Below, piece by piece: positions 1 through 8,922 of a stretch of 55,437 bases of DNA. The stretch is from Chloroflexota bacterium (GTDB lineage: Bacteria; Chloroflexota; Limnocylindria; P2-11E), in contig JACPOT010000047.1 in assembly GCA_016191385.1 (NCBI GenBank), positions 1 to 55,437 of the forward strand. Direction: 5' to 3'. The first letter of the stretch is position 1. Each line of letters begins with the position of its first letter. The notes under the pieces were generated by a model. It searched no databases, was not told the DNA's origin, and saw only the letters and a program-made list of their open reading frames with translations. Both the position numbers and the translations under genes were made by a program.

Positions 1-1
1 C

Positions 2-299
2 ATCAACGGCTACCGCGACATGTGGCTCCTGATCCGCGCGCTCGACCGGCACACCAAGGAGGTGACAACATCATCGAAGACCGCGGCCTGACGAAGGCTC
101 AGAGGGCCGTCCGAAGTTCCACGACGAGCCGGACATCCTCGAAAAGTTCGCGCTCACGGATTGGTGGGGTCGCGAATCCGACTTCCGGCCGATCGCCGAG
201 CGGTACAACCAGACGCGGGTCACGCTGAAGGGCTTCGACTCGTGGCCGACGGGGGACGTGTCGGAAGGACCCGGAGCCCTGCTGATCAAGCAGCCCTAG
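2..299 (+). pseudogene. 3' end of an unidentified coding region whose plausible protein needs two frame changes
   Basis: Frame 2 INGYRDMWLLIRALDRHTKE, frame 1 GDNIIEDRGLTKAQ, frame 3 FHDEPDILEKFALTDWWGRESDFRPIAERYNQTRVTLKGFDSWPTG...LLIKQP* ending at 299. Confidence 0.35.
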
Positions 300-347
300 C
301 CGCGGCCGGTTTCTTGGCTTGGGAACGGTCCTGGGTCTAGGTGGCGG

Positions 348-400
348 CCTGCTGCCCGCCTCCGTGATTTCATAGGCCGCTTATCCGACGCGCGCTTCCG
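348..400. repeat. Repeat A copy 1 (imperfect): CCTGCTGCCCGCCTC...TAGGCCGCTTATCCGACGCGCGCTTCCG
   Basis: Matches 3349-3404 by eye. Confidence 0.6.
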
Positions 401-479
401 AGTCCACGGATCGCACGTCGTGCTCAGGAGTCGTGCTAGGGCTCCTGTCGCAGCTGAATCGCGAAACTTTTGACAAGTT

Positions 480-2116
480 TCATGCGGCGAGCCCAGCCTC
501 CTTCGCGCGATCGTCGACGTAGCGGTCGATGGTACGGAGGGCCTGACGGATCCGCGGCGCCGTTGGGGCCGGCGCATCCGGCGCAGCGACCGCCAAGAGC
601 GGCCGCACGAAGCGGTGGTAGCTCTTGGTGAAGAAGAGCGCGACCTCGGTGCCGGCGGACGTGGTGACGTAGCGGTGCTCGCCCTCGAGACGACGGATGA
701 GCCCCTTGGCGCGCAGCCGGCGGAGGTCGTAGCTCATCTGCGCCGAGCTGTACGGGCGCAGCAGCAGCTGCTCGACGGCGGCGCGCAGGTCGGCGTTGCG
801 GAAGGGGACCACCTGGTGCAGCGCGAGGCAGAGGGCTCCCAGCAGCGCCACGACCCGTGGATCCCCGTAGCGCAAGGCCACGGTTCGTTGGCCGGCACGG
901 ACGTCCGGCAGTGCGACCTCGTCGAAGTGCGAGGTGGCGAGGGTGGGCGCGCAGGAAGCCCTCTGGAACGCGAGCATACGGCGGTTCACCTCGCGCTGGG
1001 CCTGGCGCAGCTCGCCGAGGTGCGCGACGCGGCGCTTCACGCCGAGGTCGCCGGGATCGTTGCAGACCATCTCGATGCGCAGCGCGCGACCCTCCTTGAG
1101 GTACTCCTTGATGAGGCTCGAGCGGTAGCGGACCTCGAGCTGCGGGTCGACACCGACGGTGTGGATGCGGGTCGGGAAGCGTCCCGGGGTCGGGTGCTTG
1201 CCGCGGCGGATGATGCGCCGGTCGAAGAGGAAGCTGACCTCGCTGTGGCCGCCCAGGCCGAGACCCTCGCGGGCGACGTCGGCGAAGAAGGCGCGGCCCT
1301 GCCGCGGCCGGTCGAGCACGAGCGTGCGGGAGAACTCGATCTGACGCAGCGAGAGGCGCCAGTCGTACCCGGCGGCGCGGTCCGCCGCCGTGAGCGGCAG
1401 GGGGAGCTCGTCCATCCAGCGGCGGAAGAGCCGCTCGACGTCGGCGGGGCCGATGCCGTCGCAGATCTGCTGCAGCGCCGCGGGGTCGGCGCAGCTCTTG
1501 AACCCGTTGCGCAGCGGCTCGAAGGCGATGCCGCGCGCCAGGAGCTGGCGCTTGGCGCGCTCGTGGCCGTTGCACCACAGCTGTGCCGCGTACGGGGCAT
1601 ACGTGCAGATCTGGATCGAGCAGGGCCCCACTCGCGGTCGAAGAGGTAGAGGTAGAACACGGTGATCCGCCGCTCCGTGCGGTGGAAGCCGTAGTGCGGG
1701 ATGCCCGTCGGGCCGCGGTGATCGACGCTGCCCATCCAGACCGAGCGGCGCTCCTGGGCCACCCCGATGGCGACGATCCCCTCGCGCTCCGCCGCCGCCG
1801 CGGCGTCCAGGTGCGGTCGGACGGTGGCGAGCTTGTCTTGGCGCGAGCGGAACGGGATGAGCGGGATGCCGCGCTCCTGGGCGTAGCGGCGCACCGCGGC
1901 GCGGAAGGCCTCCCCGATCGGCGCGAAGAGCGCCGGCGAGGGGATCGGGTTGCCGCGGTGATCGCGCAGAAAGGTGACCACGCCGCCGCCGCTCTGGAGC
2001 AGCGGGACGTACGCGTTGAAGACCATCCGGTCGAGATACTCGATGTCGAGGGTCACGTGCCCTTCGAGCGCCTCCGCCACGGACGGCCGCCGCTCCCGCT
2101 CCGTCATCGCCGCCAC
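480..2116 (-). pseudogene. Uncharacterised ~545-aa protein family with C-terminal winged-helix-like region, broken by a single frameshift
   Basis: ORF 1037..2116 reads ...ITVFYLYLFDREWGP then loses sense; ORF 480..1631 resumes CSIQICTYAPYAAQLWCNGHERAKRQLLARGIAFEPL...; join at the GGGGCCC run near 1623-1630. Confidence 0.75.
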
Positions 2117-2163
2117 CTCCCCTGAATGGAAAGGGGCGACTCTCTCCCTCGGCGGTCTGAGGT

Positions 2164-2179
2164 CCGCGCGTCAGCGCGG
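2164..2179. repeat. Inverted repeat CCGCGC-gtca-GCGCGG upstream of the frameshifted gene
   Basis: Direct reading. Confidence 0.6.
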
Positions 2180-2210
2180 CCTCGTTAGTTCCGCTTCTCT
2201 CGACCCCATC

Positions 2211-2253
2211 CCTTTCAAGGAGAAGGTCATGGGACGGATCCCATCCGGGCTAC
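2211..2253. repeat. Repeat B copy 1: 43-bp exact direct repeat containing hairpin ATGGGA-cgga-TCCCAT
   Basis: CCTTTCAAGGAGAAGGTCATGGGACGGATCCCATCCGGGCTAC identical at 3467-3509. Confidence 0.95.
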
Positions 2254-2354
2254 ACGCCGGCATTTCCGGGGATTTCCGACCTTTCCGCGCACGGGAGCAG
2301 GTGGGAAGAGATGCGACCTGACGCAGAGAAGCGGCCAAAGAGAAGAGGCCGGCG

Positions 2355-2552
2355 GTGGAACTCGCTATCACGACCGAGCGTGCTGGGGACAAGGGCTGGA
2401 TCGCGTTCGCGGCCGAGGTGCGCGCAACGGCGCAGGGGACGACCGAGGCGGAGGCGAAGCAGAATCTGCGCGCGCTCCTCGAGCGGTACCCCGATCTGCT
2501 CGATGACCTGCGGCAGGCGGCGGATCGTCGCGTCGAGCTGATCAGGCTTTGA
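2355..2552 (+). CDS. HicB-like antitoxin family protein
   Basis: MELAITTERAGDKGWIAFAAEVRATAQGTTEAEAKQNLRALLERY; HicB-like N-terminal fold pattern. Confidence 0.6.
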   Translation: MELAITTERAGDKGWIAFAAEVRATAQGTTEAEAKQNLRALLERYPDLLDDLRQAADRRVELIRL

Positions 2553-2564
2553 GGTAGCGACCCG

Positions 2565-2810
2565 CTGCCTTCGCTTCCTGAGCTCAAGTACCGCGAGCTC
2601 ATCAACCTGTTGAAGTTCTTCGGAAGCGACCTCGAAGGCGAAGACTCGCCGCAGCTCAAGGTCACGAACCGCTCTGGCAAGAAGGTCGCGGTGCACTGCC
2701 ATCCAAGCCAGGGGCTCTGGCCGCAAGCGCTCAGCCGCCTCATTCGCGACCTCGAGATCACACGAGACGAGTTCTGGGAGTGGTCCAACGCGGGGCGGAA
2801 GGCGCGGTGA
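2565..2810 (+). CDS. HicA-like protein (YcfA type), start uncertain
   Basis: LPELKYRELINLLKFFG...KKVAVHCHPSQGLWPQALSRLIRDLEITRDEFWEW; immediately after the HicB-like gene. Confidence 0.5.
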   Translation: MPSLPELKYRELINLLKFFGSDLEGEDSPQLKVTNRSGKKVAVHCHPSQGLWPQALSRLIRDLEITRDEFWEWSNAGRKAR

Positions 2811-2812
2811 CG

Positions 2813-3331
2813 ATGCCACGGACGACACAGAGAGCATCGCCACGTCGAGACGCGCTTGGATGGTCGGTCGTTCGCGTCATCCTTCTCAGCAAGGGCGGCG
2901 AGGATCTGATGGACCCGCCGGGCCGAGACCTGCTCGTGAGCGGCCGGCACAACTTCGCGGACCTCGCGGCCGCGATCAACAAAGCGTTCGCGCGGTCGGA
3001 CATGTCGCACCTGCACGAGTTCCGACTGACGGACGGTCGGCGGGTCACCATCGCGGAAGGCGCGGATGATCTCGGGGAGACCGACCCGGTGGTGGATCTC
3101 GATGAGCGAGATCAGACGCTGAGCTCGCTGGGCCTCCACGCAGGCGACTCGTTCACCTACGCCTTCGACTTCGGCGACGACTGGGAACACAGGTGCACGG
3201 TGCTGCGCACTGACGTCGACCCCGTGAAGGAGTGCGGCAGTGCGCCATCCGAGATCACCCCGATCTTCGGATGGGGCACGATCCCGGACCAGTACGGGCG
3301 GCTGTCCCTAGACGACGATCGCGACAAGTAG
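2813..3331 (+). CDS. Plasmid pRiA4b ORF-3-like family protein
   Basis: RHNFADLAAAINKAFARSDMSHLHEFRL...YAFDFGDDWEHRCTV; typical family motifs. Confidence 0.75.
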   Translation: MPRTTQRASPRRDALGWSVVRVILLSKGGEDLMDPPGRDLLVSGRHNFADLAAAINKAFARSDMSHLHEFRLTDGRRVTIAEGADDLGETDPVVDLDERDQTLSSLGLHAGDSFTYAFDFGDDWEHRCTVLRTDVDPVKECGSAPSEITPIFGWGTIPDQYGRLSLDDDRDK

Positions 3332-3348
3332 CAGTCCCGATGAGACGA

Positions 3349-3404
3349 CCTGCTGCCCGCCTCACCTTGTTCTTCGCTTAGCCGCTTATCTGACGTGCGA
3401 TCCG
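3349..3404. repeat. Repeat A copy 2 (imperfect)
   Basis: CCTGCTGCCCGCCTC...TAGCCGCTTATCTGACGTGCGATCCG compared with 348-400. Confidence 0.6.
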
Positions 3405-3466
3405 GATCGACGAAGGTCCGGGTTCGTGCTCGACTGACACACGAGGCCGCTTCCCGCGACCTCGTT

Positions 3467-3509
3467 CCTTTCAAGGAGAAGGTCATGGGACGGATCCCAT
3501 CCGGGCTAC
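3467..3509. repeat. Repeat B copy 2, 43-bp exact
   Basis: Identical to 2211-2253. Confidence 0.95.
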
Positions 3510-3691
3510 TCGAGGCGTCGTCATTGGCGATCCGTCGACGCGGCGCTCATGGGTCGGCGGCGAGGGCGTCTCCCCGTAAGAGAGAAGGCACACGCGGCGA
3601 TCGATCCGCGCGACGCGTAAGGCGGCGTTGGCGTTTCTCTGCGCTGGTGAGCGCCCTGTTGCAGCGCGTCTCTCTGACGTGCTGACTTGCT

Positions 3692-3875
3692 GTGGCGCGC
3701 GTGGCTGATCCGTGGGACGTCGAGGACATCCTGCGGGACGTGTTCTCGGAGCTGGTCGAGGCGAACCGGCGGCTCATGCCGATCGACGACGTTGCCGCTT
3801 GGCTGTTTCGCGTGGCGCGGAATCGCATCACGGACCTGTTCCGGAAGATGCAGCCTGACAGCTTCAGCGCGAGGG
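3692..3875 (+). pseudogene. Fragment of sigma-70 family RNA polymerase sigma factor (region 2 only)
   Basis: RVADPWDVEDILRDVFSELVEANRRLMPIDDVAAWLFRVARNRITDLFRKMQPDSF then loss of sense; no region 4. Confidence 0.75.
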
Positions 3876-3891
3876 CGTCGTCGCGCTGGCC

Positions 3892-4092
3892 GTGCGGGCT
3901 TTCACGGTGCTCGGGATCTTGGCGCTGTGCCGGATCCTGTTCGGCGGATCTGGGGACCCGACCAGAGATCGCTCCGAGCTGCGTCGTCGCACGGCTGAGC
4001 CTTGGCAACGCCTGAGCCCAGAGGAGCGGGAACGACTGCGGCAAGGCGCGGCCGCGCCCGTATCATCTGGCGCGGCGAGCAAGGGGGAATGA
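3892..4092 (+). CDS. Small membrane-anchored hypothetical protein
   Basis: MRAFTVLGILALCRILFGGSGDPTRDRSELRRRTAEPWQRLSPEERERLRQG. Confidence 0.5.
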   Translation: MRAFTVLGILALCRILFGGSGDPTRDRSELRRRTAEPWQRLSPEERERLRQGAAAPVSSGAASKGE

Positions 4093-4886
4093 TGGGACCG
4101 GTCGTAGGGACGACACCGCGTCGGGATGGCACGGACGCGATCAAGAAGAACGCAAGGGTCGCGGGACTGCTCTACCTGCTGGCTGGGATCCTCGCGGTGT
4201 TCAGCTACCAGTACGTTCCCGGCGCTCTCATCGTGCGTGGGGACGCAGCGGCGACGGCCTACCGCGTCGTGACCTCTGAGTGGGTCCTTCGCCTCGGGAT
4301 CGCGAGCGAATTGATCTCTGCGGTCTTGTTCATATTCCTGGTCCTGGCCCTCTATCGGTTGTTCAAGGGGGTCGACCGGGCGCTGGCGTCGCTGATGGTG
4401 ATCCTGGTGCTGGTCTCGATCCCCATCTCATTCGTCAATGTGCTGAGCGAGATCGCAGCCCTGACGCTGTTGAGCCGCGCCGACCTCTTGTCCGTCTTCG
4501 AGAAGCCGCAGCTGGACGCTCTCGCGTCGATGTTCCTCGGCCTGCACGGCCAGGGACTCGTCGTTGTGTCGATCTTCTGGGGACTGTGGCTGCTTCCGCT
4601 CGGGGTGCTCGTCATGCGGTCGGGCTTCGCTCCTCGGGTGATCGGCCTCCTGCTGATCCCTGCGGGTCTTGCGTACGTGATCGCCAGCTCCACGAACATC
4701 CTTCTGCCGCAGTTCGCGAGCGTGGTCTCCAGGCTTGCGCCCATCCCTGAAGGCCTGGGAGAGGTGCCGATGCTCCTGTGGCTCTTGATCACAGGCATGC
4801 GTGCGACACCGCTCGAGCGCGCCGAGACCGCCACTCGTCCTGAGCTCTCGGTCGAGGCCGCCGGCATGGAACGATCCGAGGCCTGA
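4089..4886 (+). CDS. DUF4386 family membrane protein
   Basis: NARVAGLLYLLAGILAVFSYQYVPG...; multiple TM helices; start ATG 4089 with GGGGGA. Confidence 0.8.
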   Translation: MMGPVVGTTPRRDGTDAIKKNARVAGLLYLLAGILAVFSYQYVPGALIVRGDAAATAYRVVTSEWVLRLGIASELISAVLFIFLVLALYRLFKGVDRALASLMVILVLVSIPISFVNVLSEIAALTLLSRADLLSVFEKPQLDALASMFLGLHGQGLVVVSIFWGLWLLPLGVLVMRSGFAPRVIGLLLIPAGLAYVIASSTNILLPQFASVVSRLAPIPEGLGEVPMLLWLLITGMRATPLERAETATRPELSVEAAGMERSEA

Positions 4887-4928
4887 GCGCCGGTCATACT
4901 GCGCGCCAGTAGCCCGAGGAGGGAAAGA

Positions 4929-6515
4929 ATGTCTCGCCGACCGAAGATCTTCCTAGCCATCACCTTCGTCCTCGGCATCGCCGTCTCAGCGTGCGCTCCG
5001 GCGTCCGCGCCGGCGGCTTCGCCGAGCGCGGCGGCGAGTGCCGCTAGTGGACCGAAGAAGGGCGGCACGCTCGTCCTTGCGCGCGCCGGGGAAGTGACCA
5101 ACCTCGACCCGCACAAGGTCCCTGCGTTCACGTCGGCGCGGGTCTTTGAGCTTGTCTATAGCTATCTCATGCGGCTCGACGAGGGCCTCGCGGTCCAGCC
5201 GGATCTCGCCGAGTCCATGCCGACGACGTCGCCCGATGGCAAGCAGGTGACGGTGAAGATCCGGAAAGGCGTGAAGTTCCACAACGGCGATCCACTCACG
5301 AGCGCGGACGTGAAATACACATTCGAGCGCATCATCGACCCTAAGACCGCAGCGGTCGCGCGGTCGTTCTTCGGCGACGTCAGCGCCGTCAGCGCGCCCG
5401 ACGAGTCGACGGTCGTGTTCGACCTGAAGACGCCGAACGCCGCGCTCATCGCGTACATGGCACACCCCAACACCGGCATCGTCTCGAAGAAGATCGGCGA
5501 GGCCAACGCCGATCTCACGAAGAAGGAGACCGCCATCGGCAGCGGTCCGTTCAAGCTGGCCGAATGGGTGCCGGACAACTTCATGCGGTTCGAGGCGAAC
5601 AAGGACTACTACGTGGCGGGTCAGCCTTTGCTCGCCGGCATCCGCATCAACGTCGTGCCGGACGAGACGAGCCTGGTCGCGGCGCTGCGTACTAAGGCAG
5701 CTGACATGGCGATCCTGGTCGACGCTAAGGTCGCGCGGACGCTGCGCACGGAATCCGGCGTAACGCTCTCCGCCAAGCCGAGCCTCAGCTACAACCTCCT
5801 GTTCGTCAACACGAAGCGCAAGCCATTCGACAACGTCAAGGTCCGCCAGGCGATCGCGTACGCGATCGACCGCAAGGCCATCATCGACGCCGTCGCTTTC
5901 GGCGAAGGTGAGGTCACCGGGCCGATCGCCCCGGCGCTCACGAACTACGCGCTCGCGACCTCGCAGTATCCGCTGTACACGCGCGATGTCGCGAAGGCGA
6001 AGCAGCTGCTCCAGGAGGCGAACGTCGGCCCCGTCTCGTTCACCATGCTGACGCAGACGACCGAGCCCGCCTACGCCAAGGACATCGCGCAGCTGGTGCA
6101 GGCCCAGCTCAGCGAGATCGGCGTCACGATGAAGATCGAGACCCTCGAGTTCACGCAGTGGGTCGACCGCTGGCTCAAGGCCGATTTCGACATGGCTCCC
6201 GGGCTCAACGGCGGCGGTCCGGACCCCGACTTCTACGTCTTCCGGTACTTCACCGACGACGGGAATCTGAACTTCGTCACCAGCTACAAGAACCCGGTCT
6301 CGAGCGACGCGATCAAGACCGCACGCGCCACGACCGACGTCGCGAAGCGCAAGGATCTCTACGCGACCGCCCAGAAGGAGCTCGTCAACGGAGTGCCGTT
6401 CATCTGGCTCTACGTCGGCCGCGACTACAACGCGTCGCTGCCCACGACGAAGGGCTTCACGCACCTACCGAACGGCTCGATCATCTATCTGCGGCAGACC
6501 TGGCTGGACAAGTAA
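4929..6515 (+). CDS. ABC transporter substrate-binding protein (peptide/nickel type, SBP_bac_5)
   Basis: Lipoprotein signal, GGTLVLARAGEVTNLDPHKV..., QAIAYAIDRKAI. Confidence 0.93.
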   Translation: MSRRPKIFLAITFVLGIAVSACAPASAPAASPSAAASAASGPKKGGTLVLARAGEVTNLDPHKVPAFTSARVFELVYSYLMRLDEGLAVQPDLAESMPTTSPDGKQVTVKIRKGVKFHNGDPLTSADVKYTFERIIDPKTAAVARSFFGDVSAVSAPDESTVVFDLKTPNAALIAYMAHPNTGIVSKKIGEANADLTKKETAIGSGPFKLAEWVPDNFMRFEANKDYYVAGQPLLAGIRINVVPDETSLVAALRTKAADMAILVDAKVARTLRTESGVTLSAKPSLSYNLLFVNTKRKPFDNVKVRQAIAYAIDRKAIIDAVAFGEGEVTGPIAPALTNYALATSQYPLYTRDVAKAKQLLQEANVGPVSFTMLTQTTEPAYAKDIAQLVQAQLSEIGVTMKIETLEFTQWVDRWLKADFDMAPGLNGGGPDPDFYVFRYFTDDGNLNFVTSYKNPVSSDAIKTARATTDVAKRKDLYATAQKELVNGVPFIWLYVGRDYNASLPTTKGFTHLPNGSIIYLRQTWLDK

Positions 6516-6523
6516 GGGACGAG

Positions 6524-6548
6524 CGGCGGGAGGCGCGGCTTCCCGCCG
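6524..6548 (+). promoter_or_regulatory. Intercistronic hairpin CGGCGGGA-N9-TCCCGCCG between SBP and permease
   Basis: Perfect 8-bp stem read directly. Confidence 0.65.
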
Positions 6549-6561
6549 CCGCGGCTGACGG

Positions 6562-7515
6562 GTGAGTCGCTATCTCGCGCTGCGTCTGTCCGGCGCGGTG
6601 CCCACGCTCCTCGGTGTGTCGATCTTGACGTTCCTGTTCATCCGCCTCATCCCCGGGGATGCCATCGCGGCACGCCTGGGCACGTCGACCGCGTTGACCC
6701 CCGAACAGCTGGCTGGCCTGCGCGCCTACTTCGGTCTCGACCAGCCCCTGCCCGTGCAGTATTGGAGCTGGCTCACCTCCCTCCTGCGTGGGGACGCGGG
6801 CTATTCGATCCGTACGGGCCGGCCCGTGCTCGTCGAGATCGGCGAGCGGCTGCCGGCGACCCTCGAGCTCGCCGCCGCGGCAGCGCTCATCGCGCTCCTC
6901 GTCGGCCTGCCGCTCGGACTGCTCTCGGCGATGCGGCCACGGACGCGCCTCGACGTGGCGGCGCGCATCGGCGGGCTGGTCGGACTGTCGCTCCCCAGCT
7001 TCTGGCTCGGGACGCTCATCGTCCTTGTCTTTTCTTTGCACCTGCGCTGGCTTCCGAACACGGGGGGCTATGTCGACTTCCTTCGCGATCCGATCGCGAA
7101 CCTCGCGCTGCTCTTGTTCCCCGCGATCACGCTCGGCGTCGCGCTGGCTGCCGCGACGATGCGCATGACCCGGTCGGCGATGCTCGACGTGCTCGGGGCG
7201 GACTACGTTCGCACCGCAGCGGCGAAGGGGCTGCGCCGCTCGCTCATCGTGCGACGTCACGTGCTCAAGAACGGCCTGATCGTCGTCGTCACGCTCCTCG
7301 GGATCCAGGTGGGACAGCTTTTCGGTGGCGCGGTGGTCGTCGAGGAGATCTTCTCCATCCCGGGTGTCGGACGGATGCTGCTCACCGCCATCGTCCAGCG
7401 GGACTACGCCCTCGTGCAGGGAGGAGTGCTCGTGATCGCCATCCTCTTCGTCGTCGTCAACATCGTCGTGGATCTGCTCTATGGCTACCTGGATCCCCGA
7501 ATCCGCCTCTCGTAG
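6562..7515 (+). CDS. ABC transporter permease (DppB-like)
   Basis: RYLALRLSGAVPTLLGVSILTFLFIRLIPGD; BPD transport signature. Confidence 0.93.
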   Translation: MSRYLALRLSGAVPTLLGVSILTFLFIRLIPGDAIAARLGTSTALTPEQLAGLRAYFGLDQPLPVQYWSWLTSLLRGDAGYSIRTGRPVLVEIGERLPATLELAAAAALIALLVGLPLGLLSAMRPRTRLDVAARIGGLVGLSLPSFWLGTLIVLVFSLHLRWLPNTGGYVDFLRDPIANLALLLFPAITLGVALAAATMRMTRSAMLDVLGADYVRTAAAKGLRRSLIVRRHVLKNGLIVVVTLLGIQVGQLFGGAVVVEEIFSIPGVGRMLLTAIVQRDYALVQGGVLVIAILFVVVNIVVDLLYGYLDPRIRLS

Positions 7516-8365
7516 CTTCGCGGCCCGCTCGGCCGGTCTGGCGGGTATCGGCAGGACGATCGTGCGCGAGCCCGTCGCGCTCATCGGACTGGTGCTGGTG
7601 CTCAGCTACATCGCTGCCGCACTCGTGGTCGGGTGGTTACCGCTACGCGATCCGCTGCAGATCTCCACGCAGCGCCTCGCTCCGCCGACCGCCGAGTTCC
7701 CGCTCGGCACTGATGCGCTGGGTCGCGATCTCCTGAGCCGCATCCTCTTTGGCGCCCGGCTATCGGTCCAGGTCGCGGTCGTCTCGGTCGCCCTCGCGAC
7801 CGTCGTGGGTGGAGTGCTCGGTCTTGTGTCGGGCTACCTCGGTGGCATCGCTGACCTTGGCATCGGCCGCGTGATGGACGTGTTCTTCGCATTTCCGGCG
7901 ATCCTGCTCGCCCTCGGGATCGTTGCCGCACTCGGCCCGGATCCGAAGAACGTCATCATCGCGATCGCGGTCGTGTACACACCGATCTTCGCGCGCATCG
8001 TGCGCGGACCCGTGCTCGCGTTGAAGGCGCGCGACTTCGTGGAGGCCGCACGCGCCATCGGCGCCACGCAGACACGCATCGTGGTGCGCCACATCGTGCC
8101 CAACCTCCTGTCGACCCTCGTGGTGCAGGTCAGCCTCGCGCTCTCGTGGGCCGTCCTCACGGAAGGAGCGCTTTCGTTCCTCGGCCTCTCCGCGCAACCG
8201 CCGGCGCCGTCGTGGGGCGTGATGCTCAGCGAAGGCCGCCAGTACGTGGAGTTCGCGGCGCACCTCGCGATCTTCCCCGGGATCGCGATCATGGTCGCGG
8301 TCCTGGGGTTCAACCTCCTCGGAGACGGGATGCGCGACGCGCTGGATCCGCAGCAGCAGAGATGA
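7481..8365 (+). CDS. ABC transporter permease (DppC-like)
   Basis: EFPLGTDALGRDLLSRILFGARLS...; overlaps the preceding gene. Confidence 0.93.
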   Translation: MATWIPESASRSFAARSAGLAGIGRTIVREPVALIGLVLVLSYIAAALVVGWLPLRDPLQISTQRLAPPTAEFPLGTDALGRDLLSRILFGARLSVQVAVVSVALATVVGGVLGLVSGYLGGIADLGIGRVMDVFFAFPAILLALGIVAALGPDPKNVIIAIAVVYTPIFARIVRGPVLALKARDFVEAARAIGATQTRIVVRHIVPNLLSTLVVQVSLALSWAVLTEGALSFLGLSAQPPAPSWGVMLSEGRQYVEFAAHLAIFPGIAIMVAVLGFNLLGDGMRDALDPQQQR

Positions 8366-8922
8366 GGATCGTCGTCGCGAGGCGGACGCATGTCGCGGCG
8401 CTGGCCGCGCTCATGGTGGCCTCTCCGCTCCTCCGACGCTACGGCGTCACGCCCCGTCGGGCGCGAGCGAGCTTGAACGAGGCGCTGCGGAGCAGGGACA
8501 CGATCGTCGCGGCGCTCGATGGCGCGGACGTCCAGGGTCTCGCGTGGCTGATCGTGACACGCGCGCTCGACCGTTCTGCCTACCTGCGCCTGCTGCTCGT
8601 CGCGGACGGTGAGCGGTCGCGCGGCCTGGGTGCCTCACTGCTTGCGGACGCCGAGCGCCGCGTACGCCTCACGGGGTCTCGGCACATCGTCGCCCTTGTC
8701 ACGACGACGAACCGCCGGGCGCGCTCCTTCTACTCCCGCCATGGCTACCGTCGCGTAGGCGTCTTGCGCAGCTTCGCTCGCCCGGCCATCGACGAGGCGC
8801 TGTACGTGAAGAGCCTTGGCGCTTCAGCCGAGAGGTCGAAGGCTCGCATCCGAGAAGCTGGCGGCGCGCGATCGCTGAGCCGACTCGACGTTCGTTCGAC
8901 CTCCCGTGCTCGGACCAGATGA
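8362..8922 (+). CDS. GNAT family N-acetyltransferase
   Basis: LLVADGERSRGLGASLLADAERRVRLTG...NRRARSFYSRHGYRRVG; ATGA overlap with the permease. Confidence 0.8.
   Translation: MRIVVARRTHVAALAALMVASPLLRRYGVTPRRARASLNEALRSRDTIVAALDGADVQGLAWLIVTRALDRSAYLRLLLVADGERSRGLGASLLADAERRVRLTGSRHIVALVTTTNRRARSFYSRHGYRRVGVLRSFARPAIDEALYVKSLGASAERSKARIREAGGARSLSRLDVRSTSRARTR

Noticed and set aside
4986-6464. 492-aa minus-strand ORF
   Set aside because: Antisense to the substrate-binding protein; no recognisable family
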